Origin: Alphaproteobacteria bacterium MarineAlpha3_Bin2
GTDB taxonomy: Bacteria; Pseudomonadota; Alphaproteobacteria; Rhodospirillales; Casp-alpha2
DNA length: 64,000 nt
Assembly: GCA_002938315.1 (NCBI GenBank)
Contig: PTLL01000001.1
Span: 28,805-92,804, forward strand
Direction: 5' to 3'
The stretch's first letter is position 1. Each line of letters begins with the position of its first letter. This document shows positions 17,396 through 24,582 of the stretch, piece after piece. The translations under genes were made by a program, and so were the position numbers. A model generated the notes under the pieces. That model searched no databases and was not told the DNA's origin. It saw only the letters and a list, made by a program, of their open reading frames with translations.

Positions 17396-18733
17396 TTACA
17401 TGCCGTAAGCGCGGGAGATGAGTTCAATAGGGTGCGTGGCGGCACTAAGTTCAGACGCATCGCCGTCAAGACGTTCGACCCCTTGCAGGATATGGTCCCG
17501 CGCCAACGGACATTCGGAGACCACGTGGCCGGGGTTTTGTTTTTTAACATCGCGGGCGACCGGCTTGCCGATTTTCAACGCGACGTCGAAGTTATCTTTC
17601 ATCACCCCCCACGAGCCACCATGCCCGGAGCACCGTTCAATCACGGAGAGATCCGTGTCCGGAACCAGCCGCAGCATCTCGGCCGCCTTCTGGCCCATGT
17701 TCTGGGCCCGGGCGTGGCACGCGATATGAACGCTGACGCCGCCATCCAGGGACGAAAGGCCATCGGCCAGCCCTTCGGTCTTGGCGATATTGACCAGGTA
17801 TTCACTGATGTCTGACGTCGCCTCACTCAGGCGTTTGACGTTTTCATCATCGGGCACGATCAGTGGCCATTCAAACTTCAGCATCAAGGCGCACGATGAC
17901 ACCAGCGCAATGACGTCATAGCCCTTGGCTATCCATTCACCCAAATCCTTAGCGGTGGCTTCGGCGCTTTTGGCGACGGCGGCAATATCCCCCTGTTCCA
18001 ATTGCGGCATACCACAACATCGGGGATGGACGATCTCAGTCTCGACACCGTTTTTGGCCAACACTTTGACGGTGGCCTCGCCGATAGCGGTGGTGTTGTA
18101 ATTACCAAAACAAGTGGCGTAGATCACTACCTTGCGACCGAAGGCCGGGGCATCCTTGTTGACGACCGGGGCCATGTCCTTGGCCTTTTCAACTAAGGGG
18201 GTATCACTGAATTTGGGAAGGGTGGCATCTGCGTGAATGCCGGCGACTGCCTGCATCACCGGTCGGGTCAATTTATTTGAGCAACTGCACGCCCAGTTCG
18301 CCAACCCAGACGCCCCGCAACCGAGCTTGCCGTTGCGGTCGGTCTTGGTCAGCTGTTTGGCGGCGAACGACACCTTGCCCTGCTTCGCTTCCAAGGCGCG
18401 GGCACGCAGCATCAGGTGCGGAAAATCAAGATTGAATTCATGCGGCGGCACATACGGGCACTTGGTCATGAAGCACATGTCGCAAAGGGTGCAAGCGTCG
18501 ATGATCGGCTTGAAATCCTCGCTGTCGACGCTGTCCAACTCGCCCGTTTCCGAATCGTCAATCAGGTCGAAAAGACGCGGGAAGCTGTCACACAAGTTGA
18601 AGCACCGCCGGCAACCATGACAGATATCGAAAACCCGGCGCAGTTCCCCATCAAGCTTTTCCGGGTCGGTATAATCGGAATCCCGCCACGGAATGGGGTG
18701 GCGTTCCGGGGCTTCGAGACTGCCTTCGCTCAT
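17396..18733 (-). CDS. Fe-S oxidoreductase, GlpC/heterodisulfide reductase-like
   Basis: The 445 residues combine two 4Fe-4S ferredoxin motifs (Cys38-41-44-48 and Cys81-84-87-92) with a CCG-type C-terminal half: HPRCCGMP near 237 and ERCSGHGGSWG near 366. In the second motif the usual Cys-Cys-Gly is Cys-Ser-Gly. The layout resembles GlpC or HdrD electron-transfer subunits, here without a flavin partner. It lies between rubrerythrin and DUF3501 on one strand, so it may pass electrons to rubrerythrin; that is inference. A terminator-like hairpin precedes it (18758-18789). Confidence 0.88.
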   Translation of the reverse strand: MSEGSLEAPERHPIPWRDSDYTDPEKLDGELRRVFDICHGCRRCFNLCDSFPRLFDLIDDSETGELDSVDSEDFKPIIDACTLCDMCFMTKCPYVPPHEFNLDFPHLMLRARALEAKQGKVSFAAKQLTKTDRNGKLGCGASGLANWACSCSNKLTRPVMQAVAGIHADATLPKFSDTPLVEKAKDMAPVVNKDAPAFGRKVVIYATCFGNYNTTAIGEATVKVLAKNGVETEIVHPRCCGMPQLEQGDIAAVAKSAEATAKDLGEWIAKGYDVIALVSSCALMLKFEWPLIVPDDENVKRLSEATSDISEYLVNIAKTEGLADGLSSLDGGVSVHIACHARAQNMGQKAAEMLRLVPDTDLSVIERCSGHGGSWGVMKDNFDVALKIGKPVARDVKKQNPGHVVSECPLARDHILQGVERLDGDASELSAATHPIELISRAYGM

Positions 18734-18757
18734 GATCCAATATTCATAATAATACTC

Positions 18758-18789
18758 AAAAAACAGGAGGGACCGTCACCGGCCCCCCC
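18758..18789 (-). terminator. Intrinsic terminator between rubrerythrin and the Fe-S oxidoreductase
   Basis: On the minus strand a 10-bp stem with two G-T pairs closes on a GTGA (GNRA) tetraloop, and six Ts follow within two bases. It lies inside the 118-base gap after the rubrerythrin gene. Read-through would feed the next two genes, giving high rubrerythrin and lower partner expression. Confidence 0.75.
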
Positions 18790-18851
18790 ATGGATTCTTA
18801 GTGTTTTAAATAACTTCCGGTTGGTCCGGGGCCTCTTGCCCACGATAACCG

Positions 18852-19271
18852 TTAGTCCAAGTTGTCGAGGGCTTTTTGGAAGCGCCCGGCGTGGGATTTT
18901 TCAGCCTTGGCGAGGGTTTCGAACCAATCGGCGATTTCATCGAAGCCTTCTTCGCGCGCCGACTTCGCCATGCCTGGATACATGTCCGTGTATTCGTGGG
19001 TTTCCCCGGCGACGGCGGCCTTTAGGTTGTCGCCGGTGCCGCCGATGGGAAGGCCGGTGGCCGGATCGCCGGTTTCCGCGAGATATTCGAGGTGGCCGTG
19101 GGCATGGCCGGTTTCGCCTTCCGCGGTTGAGCGGAAAACGGCGGAAACGTCGTTGTAGCCTTCGACATCGGCCTTCTGGGCGAAATACAAATAACGGCGA
19201 TTGGCCTGGCTTTCCCCGGCAAAGGCGTCTTTCAAATTCTGTTCGGTCTTGGATCCCTTTAGATCGGTCAT
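18852..19271 (-). CDS. Rubrerythrin-type diiron protein (no rubredoxin domain)
   Basis: Rubrerythrins reduce peroxide using a non-sulfur diiron site in a four-helix bundle. The 139 residues give the ligand motifs [39 protein letters not shown] and [15 protein letters not shown]. The C-terminal rubredoxin CxxC domain is absent, so an external electron donor is needed. I start at ATG 19271 because GGAG lies 7 bases upstream; upstream codons are not conserved-looking. It has its own promoter (19354-19382) and lies just downstream of irr. Confidence 0.93.
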   Translation of the reverse strand: MTDLKGSKTEQNLKDAFAGESQANRRYLYFAQKADVEGYNDVSAVFRSTAEGETGHAHGHLEYLAETGDPATGLPIGGTGDNLKAAVAGETHEYTDMYPGMAKSAREEGFDEIADWFETLAKAEKSHAGRFQKALDNLD

Positions 19272-19320
19272 GGTCGTCTCCATCCTCTTCTTCAACAATT
19301 GACAAACAATCAACCGCTCC

Positions 19321-19339
19321 GGAGGACGTTAATTCCTCC
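19321..19339 (-). promoter_or_regulatory. 5'-leader hairpin of rubrerythrin
   Basis: GGAGGA and TCCTCC form a perfect 6-bp inverted repeat around a 7-base loop, inside the roughly 75-base leader between the promoter and the ATG. It could sequester a purine-rich segment or stabilise the message. No regulator is evident. Confidence 0.35.
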
Positions 19340-19353
19340 CGGTAACGGTCCTT

Positions 19354-19402
19354 AATATGATGCGGTGGTACGGCGGAGTCAAGTTTTTTTAATTATTCTA
19401 AA
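19354..19402 (-). promoter_or_regulatory. Rubrerythrin promoter with upstream Irr-type half-site
   Basis: On the minus strand TTGACT (19377-19382) and CATATT (19354-19359) are 17 bases apart. Upstream, TTTAGAA (19396-19402) equals one half of the iron-control element TTTAGAA-N3-TTCTAAA known for Irr; the other half is poor. Irr is encoded immediately upstream. Confidence 0.5.
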
Positions 19403-19430
19403 CAATAGTATAATTATTTGTTTTTAAAAA

Positions 19431-19853
19431 TTATTCTTCTAGCCGGATAACGATATCGACGCGTTTCACCTTCGCGCCGGCGGGCGGCGGTGGCATGGAA
19501 GCGACGACGACCTGATCACCGGGAATGTCATCGAGCCGATTAGAGCCTTCGAAGAAAAAGTGATGGTGGTCGGAGGTATTGGTGTCGAAGTATGAGCGTT
19601 GTGAATCGACGACGATCTCCCTGAGCAGGCCGGCAGCCGTGAACTGATGTAGCGTATTATAGACCGTCGCCAATGACACCCTTATGGAGGCGGCCTGCGC
19701 CTCGGCATGGAGAATTTCAGCGGTAACGTGCCGGTCCGGGCCCTCGAGCAGCATTTTAGCCAACGCCAACCGCTGCCGGGTAGGACGAAGGCCGGCACCG
19801 CGTAAACGGTCTAGTACCTGTTTATAGGGTCTTGGGGTATCGGTTTTTGACAT
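19431..19853 (-). CDS. irr: Iron response regulator Irr (Fur superfamily)
   Basis: Irr is the alphaproteobacterial Fur homologue that senses haem/iron status and controls iron and haem genes. The 140-residue form has the N-terminal winged helix (LRPTRQRLALAKMLL, SLATVYNTLHQF) and the triple-His signature DHHHFFFEGSNRLDDIP typical of Irr. There are no CxxC zinc pairs, also as in Irr. ATG 19853 is favoured over 19859 because AGGTGG lies about 8 bases upstream. Its own upstream region holds GTTCTAAA (19909-19916), a half-site for autoregulation. Confidence 0.9.
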   Translation of the reverse strand: MSKTDTPRPYKQVLDRLRGAGLRPTRQRLALAKMLLEGPDRHVTAEILHAEAQAASIRVSLATVYNTLHQFTAAGLLREIVVDSQRSYFDTNTSDHHHFFFEGSNRLDDIPGDQVVVASMPPPPAGAKVKRVDIVIRLEE

Positions 19854-19908
19854 TTCCATCCCACCTATATGGCTCCTAATTAGGGCCTTTCCAGCAATAA
19901 TCTTAACC

Positions 19909-19931
19909 GTTCTAAACTAACCCGCGGGTTA
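19909..19931. promoter_or_regulatory. irr upstream region: Irr half-site and 14-bp palindrome
   Basis: GTTCTAAA at 19909-19916 matches a half of the Irr iron-control element. Immediately next to it TAACCCGCGGGTTA (19918-19931) is a perfect 14-base palindrome. They lie 50-80 bases upstream of irr and after the fabI stop. Either could be an operator; neither is proven. Confidence 0.4.
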
Positions 19932-19987
19932 AGACTATATTTTATTTAAGGAAAAGGCGTCCCCGCCCATTGGCCTCGGGTTCAGAA

Positions 19988-20812
19988 CTATTTGGAAGAA
20001 CCATTCGAGCCGTTACCCGGCTTCGGCATGCCGATGACGTTGCAACCGGAATCAACATGATGAATTTCACCGGTAACGCTATTGGATAAATCGGAAAGCA
20101 GGTAAAGCGCGGACCCGCCGATATCATCCAAATGGACGTTTCGATTCAAGGGGGCGTTATCTTCGCTCCATCGGTAAATATGCCTGGCGCCGGCGATGGC
20201 GCTGCCGGCCAGGGTCCGCATGGGGCCAGCGGAAATGGCGTTAACGCGAATGTTTTGCGGTCCCAAATCAACGGCCATATATTTGATACTGGCTTCCAGC
20301 GCCGCCTTAGCGACGCCCATGACGTTATAGTTGGGCACCACCCGTTCCGCCCCGGAAAAAGTCAGCGTCACCATGGCGCCACCGTTCGTCATCAAGGAAG
20401 CGGCACGGCGCGCCAGGGCGGTAAACGAATAACAAGAAATGTCCATGGTCCGGGAAAAGTTAGCGCGGCTGGTATTCAGATATTTACCCTTCAGTTCATC
20501 CTTATCGGAATACGCGATTGCATGAACAAGAAAATCCATCTTGCCCCATTGACTTTCAATCTCGGCAAAGACTTGATCCATGCTCGCCTCATCCTCAACG
20601 TCACAGGGGAGTATGATCGAAGAGCCGATACTTTCTGCCAACGGTTTGACCCTTTTGGCCAAGGTTTCGCCCTGATAGGTGAAAGCCATTTCGGCACCGT
20701 GCCGGCTCAAGACGTCGGCGATTCCCCAGGCAATGGAACGAGCATTGGCAACGCCCATGACCAAGCCCTTTTTTCCGGCCATCAGCGCAGTAGATTGGGA
20801 TGTTGCAGTCAA
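19988..20812 (-). CDS. fabI: Enoyl-[acyl-carrier-protein] reductase [NADH] FabI
   Basis: FabI performs the last step of each fatty-acid elongation cycle. The 274 residues are a short-chain dehydrogenase: nucleotide motif [17 protein letters not shown] near 16-32, [11 protein letters not shown], and the FabI-type active site NYNVMGVAK with its Tyr and Lys. The residue equivalent to E. coli Tyr146 is Phe here ([10 protein letters not shown] where E. coli has SYLGAE). The start is TTG at 20812, forming a TTGA overlap with the fabB stop. A weak hairpin follows at about 19948-19967. Confidence 0.95.
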   Translation of the reverse strand: MTATSQSTALMAGKKGLVMGVANARSIAWGIADVLSRHGAEMAFTYQGETLAKRVKPLAESIGSSIILPCDVEDEASMDQVFAEIESQWGKMDFLVHAIAYSDKDELKGKYLNTSRANFSRTMDISCYSFTALARRAASLMTNGGAMVTLTFSGAERVVPNYNVMGVAKAALEASIKYMAVDLGPQNIRVNAISAGPMRTLAGSAIAGARHIYRWSEDNAPLNRNVHLDDIGGSALYLLSDLSNSVTGEIHHVDSGCNVIGMPKPGNGSNGSSK

Positions 20813-22029
20813 CCCTCAGCCCTTTTGAAAACAAGGGACGCATTTGTGCCGCCGAACCCAAAGCTATTCGACAGCACGCAATTGAGGCCCGCATTATCAA
20901 TGCGCTCGGTAACGATTTCTGCCTCGCCCGCCTCCGGGTCGAGATCGTCGACATTGGCCGACGCGGAAATAAAATCATTGTTGAGCATAATCAGCGAATA
21001 AATCGCCTCATGGGCCCCGGTGGCGCCCTGGGAATGACCGGTTAAAGACTTTGTCGATGAAATTTTCGGATGGTGTGCGCCGAACACCTCCTGGATTGCC
21101 TTAATTTCTGCCATATCGCCTGCCGGGGTCGAGGTGCCGTGGGCATTAATGTAATCAACCTTGGTGTTGCCGAGCCCTTGCGTGGCCATCCGCATGCAGC
21201 GCATCGCGCCCTCCCCCGATGGTGCCACCATATCAACCCCGTCAGAGGTGGCGCCGTAACCGATGATTTCACCGTAAATCCTAGCCCCCCGGGCTTGGGC
21301 GCGTTCCATTTCTTCGAGCACCACAACCCCGGCCCCGGCGGCGATCACGAAACCGTCCCGGTTGACATCGAACGGACGGGATGCCCGTTCCGGCGTGTCG
21401 TTGTATTTCGACGAAAGCGCGCCCATGGCATCAAACAGCACCGTTAACGTCCAATGCAGTTCCTCACCCCCGCCGGCAAACACGATGTCCTGTTTGCCCC
21501 ATTGAATCATTTCGGCACCGTTGCCGATGCAATGGGCGCTGGTTGAACACGCCGACGAAATGGAATAGCTGAGCCCACGCATATGAAACGCCGTCGAGAG
21601 ATTGGCGGAATTGGTCGAACACATGGATTTGGGCACGGCATAGGGGCCGACGCGCTTGGCGCTTTTGTCCCGCGCCGTATCCGCCGCGTTGACTAGCGCC
21701 GATGTTGACGGGCCACCGGACCCCATGACCAAGCCCGTCCGCTCGCTGGAAACCTCGGTATCGCTCAAACCCGCATCGGCAATGGCTTCCTGCATGGCGA
21801 CATAATTGTAAGCGGACCCATCCCCCATGAAGCGCCGCAACTTGCGGTCAATCTTCTCATCCATGTCGATTTGGGGGGTGCCGGCGACATGCGAGCGAAA
21901 CCCCCGTTCCGCATAATCCTCATTGAACACGATGCCAGAGCGCCCTTCGCGCAGACTGGCGGTGACCTCGGCAACGTTGTTACCGATGGGTGAAACAATC
22001 CCCATTCCGGTTACCACGACACGTTTCAT
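20809..22029 (-). CDS. fabB: 3-oxoacyl-[acyl-carrier-protein] synthase I FabB
   Basis: FabB condenses acyl-ACP with malonyl-ACP and is needed for unsaturated fatty acids. The 406 residues carry the catalytic triad: Cys161 in [10 protein letters not shown], His in [11 protein letters not shown] and His in [10 protein letters not shown]. The order fabA-fabB, divided by 21 bases, is the classic unsaturated-fatty-acid operon. Its TGA stop shares bases with the fabI TTG. Paralogue FabF is not distinguished by fold, but the fabA neighbour makes FabB very likely. Confidence 0.95.
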   Translation of the reverse strand: MKRVVVTGMGIVSPIGNNVAEVTASLREGRSGIVFNEDYAERGFRSHVAGTPQIDMDEKIDRKLRRFMGDGSAYNYVAMQEAIADAGLSDTEVSSERTGLVMGSGGPSTSALVNAADTARDKSAKRVGPYAVPKSMCSTNSANLSTAFHMRGLSYSISSACSTSAHCIGNGAEMIQWGKQDIVFAGGGEELHWTLTVLFDAMGALSSKYNDTPERASRPFDVNRDGFVIAAGAGVVVLEEMERAQARGARIYGEIIGYGATSDGVDMVAPSGEGAMRCMRMATQGLGNTKVDYINAHGTSTPAGDMAEIKAIQEVFGAHHPKISSTKSLTGHSQGATGAHEAIYSLIMLNNDFISASANVDDLDPEAGEAEIVTERIDNAGLNCVLSNSFGFGGTNASLVFKRAEG

Positions 22030-22050
22030 AGAAGCCTCGCCTCGCTTACA

Positions 22051-22563
22051 TCAGGTCTCGGCGGGAAGCAGGACCACCTTCAGGCCTTCGGCGGCATACC
22101 CTTCTTCCCCATCGACCTTCATGACGCCATCGGCGAAGCAAAGGGTGCTTCTCCGCTCCATCACCCGTTTGATATCAATATAGTATGAAACCAGCTTGAC
22201 GCCAGGCGTTACCTGTCCGGAGAACTTAACCTTGTCCACGCCCAAGGCACGGCCGGCGCCGGGCAATCCCCGCCAGCCCAGGAAAAAGCCGGTTAACTGC
22301 CACAGCGCGTCCAAGCCCAAACATCCGGGCATTACCGGGTCGCCTTCGAAATGGCATTTGAAAAACCAGAGATCCGGGTTGATGTCGAATTCGGCGACGA
22401 TGTGGCCCTTATCATAAGCACCGCCGTGGTCGGATATCTCGACGATGCGGTCGAACATCAACATCGGCGGCAACGGCAATTGGGCATTGCCGGGACCGAA
22501 CATGTCGCCGTGCCCGCAGGTCAGTAATTCTTCGTAGGAGTAACTGGATTTCTGATCAGTCAA
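22051..22563 (-). CDS. fabA: 3-hydroxydecanoyl-[acyl-carrier-protein] dehydratase/isomerase FabA
   Basis: FabA dehydrates and isomerises the C10 intermediate, branching to unsaturated fatty acids. The 170 residues form a hot-dog fold with the active His71 in [11 protein letters not shown] and Asp85 in LGLDALWQL. The start is TTG at 22563, with AAGGGG ten bases upstream; the conserved [19 protein letters not shown] segment follows at once. It leads the fabA-fabB-fabI unit and has a candidate promoter at 22598-22625. Confidence 0.96.
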   Translation of the reverse strand: MTDQKSSYSYEELLTCGHGDMFGPGNAQLPLPPMLMFDRIVEISDHGGAYDKGHIVAEFDINPDLWFFKCHFEGDPVMPGCLGLDALWQLTGFFLGWRGLPGAGRALGVDKVKFSGQVTPGVKLVSYYIDIKRVMERRSTLCFADGVMKVDGEEGYAAEGLKVVLLPAET

Positions 22564-22597
22564 CGGCTTACAACCCCTTGTTCGTGTTGCATTGTGC

Positions 22598-22625
22598 TTA
22601 ATACCCAGCAGTAACCGAATACCAA
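22598..22625 (-). promoter_or_regulatory. Candidate promoter of fabA-fabB-fabI
   Basis: On the minus strand TTGGTA (22620-22625) and TATTAA (22598-22603) lie 16 bases apart, about 35 bases upstream of the fabA start. No FabR/FadR-type operator is evident. Confidence 0.4.
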
Positions 22626-22643
22626 GAAATGTCTAGGTTTTTT

Positions 22644-22667
22644 AAAAAAAGGCGATCCCCAAACGCC
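22644..22667 (-). terminator. Possible intrinsic terminator downstream of the toxin gene
   Basis: GGCG, a 9-base loop and CGCC are followed by seven Ts on the minus strand. The stem is only 4 bp. It lies about 300 bases after the ParE-type stop and shortly before the fabA promoter, so it may insulate fabA. The rest of 22668-22972 shows no gene I can support. Confidence 0.4.
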
Positions 22668-22972
22668 CCGTATTCCTAGTAAGGTATTGAAACAATTTAC
22701 AAATTACTTGTTGGGGCAAGGTATAATCGTCTACATCCATCTAGCTTTGTCTACATTCCACCAAATTCTGCTTTGTTTTCAGACTGTTAAAAAGCGACAC
22801 CCGGGGCCGCCACAAAGCAGATCGCGGGGAATTCCTCTCCGGCCCGGCCCAACCCCTATCGGATCGGCCCCGAACCCATTTCACAATGTCAAAGAGCGGC
22901 GGCGGTTGTCTAGAACATATATGGAACATTTATAGGGAGAGTCAAGGGGACCGGCCAAGCATCCCCGGAATT

Positions 22973-23266
22973 TCACCGCAATTGGTCACCGGCATCCGGC
23001 CATTGTTGCCGTGTGTGGTGAACGTAAAGAATCTCGACCACATTCTTGGCAATTCGATAGGCGACGATATAGGGGTATTTAGCAACGACCAACTCGCGCG
23101 TATCGACCCACCTTCCGGGACGGCCGATGAACGGCGTTTCTTCCAGGCTGTCCACCGCCTCCATGATCGCTTCAACAATCTTCCGGGCCCCGGTTGGGCT
23201 TCGGGGCACTATATATTCGAGATGTCCGTTGAAACTGTCCCGTGCCGCTTCGGACCAGGTAATCAT
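22973..23266 (-). CDS. ParE/RelE-family toxin
   Basis: A 97-residue toxin of the RelE/ParE superfamily. The sequence begins ITWSEAARDSFNGHLEYI, has the PFIGRPGR turn and the ending VAYRIAKNVVEILYVHHTRQQW, where the final basic/His stretch is typical. RelE-like members cleave mRNA and ParE-like members poison gyrase; I cannot tell which. It overlaps the antitoxin gene by one base (TGATG at 23264-23268), so the two are coupled. Confidence 0.9.
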   Translation of the reverse strand: MITWSEAARDSFNGHLEYIVPRSPTGARKIVEAIMEAVDSLEETPFIGRPGRWVDTRELVVAKYPYIVAYRIAKNVVEILYVHHTRQQWPDAGDQLR

Positions 23267-23511
23267 CAGATATCGTGCTTGCGCAGGATCACCTCAAACC
23301 CGGCCTTGGCCTCTTCATGGGGCACCACGCGCCCGGCGTCGGCGTCTTCGATCCCCCGCCGGACCCCCTCCAGAAATACAAACTCATCATCGACAAACCG
23401 GGCTACCGCCTGCTGGCAAAGCCAGTGCACAGACCGGTCGGTCGCTTTCGCGATCAATTCCAGCTTTTCGGCATCGTCGTCGTCAACCCGGACGGTCAGC
23501 GGCTTTGTCAT
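23266..23511 (-). CDS. Ribbon-helix-helix antitoxin (ParD/CopG-like)
   Basis: The 81-residue product starts MTKPLTVRVDDDDAEKLELI, a ribbon-helix-helix DNA-binding fold, followed by the ATDRSVHWLCQQAVARFV helix pair and a toxin-binding C-terminal tail. I chose ATG 23511, since GGGGG lies 6 bases upstream. It precedes the toxin gene, as in most type II systems, and likely represses its own promoter. The pair sits between core genes with no other plasmid or phage genes. Confidence 0.88.
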   Translation of the reverse strand: MTKPLTVRVDDDDAEKLELIAKATDRSVHWLCQQAVARFVDDEFVFLEGVRRGIEDADAGRVVPHEEAKAGFEVILRKHDI

Positions 23512-23868
23512 GACAACCCCCGTTGAGCAAATGTATTCACTTTTCATACAATATACGAAATTTCGGGGAATGGCTACCGCATCAACGTCCGGTGTCCCCG
23601 GAATTGCCCCCCCCTCATGCTGAGGAGGCCGCTTTGGCGACCGTCTCAAAGCATGGATACATGAAAACGTTCACCCGTTTTATCGTTGGTGCGGGGACGT
23701 GGGAAAGCTAATTAGTTTGGCGTTCTCGGAATTCCCCCTTTCCCCGGAATTCCCTGTGGAATTTGTACTATATTTGCAAAAGGCAAAGATATTGAGCAAA
23801 CTCAAAATATCATTTGTATAACTTTTCAGTTATTTATTGACTGGAAAATTTATAGGTTCGGAGTAAAA
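23512..23868. other. Intergenic accessory segment with a palindromic repeat
   Basis: No gene supported. The left half contains the 40-nt palindromic element listed separately and duplicated CCCCGGAATT strings (23597-23604 region and 23743-23752). The right half (23752-23868) is AT-rich and runs into the DUF262 remnant. The antitoxin promoter should lie near 23520-23570 but no clear -35/-10 pair is visible. Confidence 0.4.
23616..23655. repeat. 40-nt imperfect palindrome, REP-like element
   Basis: CATGCT and AGCATG close a stem, with GAG/CTC and further GC pairing inside and TTTG at the tip. The GCTGAGGAGGCC...CGTCTCAAAGCATG pattern matches, from memory, a family of short palindromes dispersed in many alphaproteobacterial genomes. 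Only one copy is seen in this window. Confidence 0.5.
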
Positions 23869-24486
23869 ATGAGTGATCAAGAAAAGCAATTGTCTCTGGA
23901 AACAGAACTTGCAGATTCCGATGATGAATATGAAGAGCTTGATCCAAATCTTTCGATGCAGACCAAAGGTCTCACTGATCGGCAAATTTAACAGATATTT
24001 GACCGCGGCCGTTTTCGTCTTCATCAAGATCGAAATGATTTTACCCTTCCACAGGTTATGGATTTTGTTCAAGCGAATAGCTGGATAAATATCCGGCCAG
24101 AATTTCAGCGCAGGTTACGCTGGGATAAAAAAAGAAATCTCGATTAATCGAGTCATTTTTGATGAACGTACCCATCCCACCGATATTTCTTTATGAGTAT
24201 GACATTGCTCGATATGAAGTCATGGATGGACAGCAACGACTAAACACTATCATTGAGTTCTATAACAACGAGTTCCCACTTTTCGGGCTCAATGTTTGGT
24301 CGTCTTTAAATGGCAAACGACACAAACAGCTCCCACCGCGAATACGGCGCGGTTTAGATAGGGGCAAAATTTCGTCAATAATTCTGGTTACTGATTTAAG
24401 TATCGAAACCGATGCTGCTATTGGTGATCTCAGAACGCAGGTTTTTGATCACCTCAACACTGGCGGTGTGAAATTGAATGCCCAGA
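23869..24486 (+). pseudogene. Degenerate DUF262-family gene (fragment)
   Basis: Reading from the ATG at 23869 gives a DUF262-like N-terminus broken three ways. A TAA stop lies in frame at 23989-23991. A single base is missing in the A-rich stretch 24131-24137. After the segment FDHLNTGGVKLNAQ the homology ends at about 24486, next to the pnp terminator. If repaired, the frame reads INIRPEFQRRLRWDKKRKSR then LIESFLMNVPIPPIFLYEYD and EVMDGQQRLNTIIEF. The family includes GmrSD-type restriction enzymes. About 206 codons remain of a family normally much longer. Base composition is AT-rich compared with its neighbours. Confidence 0.8.
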
Positions 24487-24504
24487 AAAGTTTAGGCTTC
24501 CCAC

Positions 24505-24543
24505 GAAAAAAGGCGGCCCCCTCAAACCGAAGAGAGCCGCCTT
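24505..24543 (-). terminator. Intrinsic terminator of pnp
   Basis: On the minus strand AAGGCGGC (24536-24543) pairs perfectly with GCCGCCTT (24510-24517) around an 18-base loop, running straight into Ts (24506-24511). It starts about 40 bases after the pnp stop. Confidence 0.85.
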
Positions 24544-24582
24544 CTTAAACCGTGCGCTTTTAGGCGCAAAGGATTGGGAAAG

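Noticed and set aside
18416..19345. 309-codon plus-strand frame across the Fe-S oxidoreductase and rubrerythrin
   Set aside because: Antisense to two well-supported genes; Arg-rich composition typical of GC-rich shadow frames.
22687..22935. 82-codon plus-strand frame between fabA and the toxin gene
   Set aside because: No SD, no similarity, Pro/Arg-rich chance frame.
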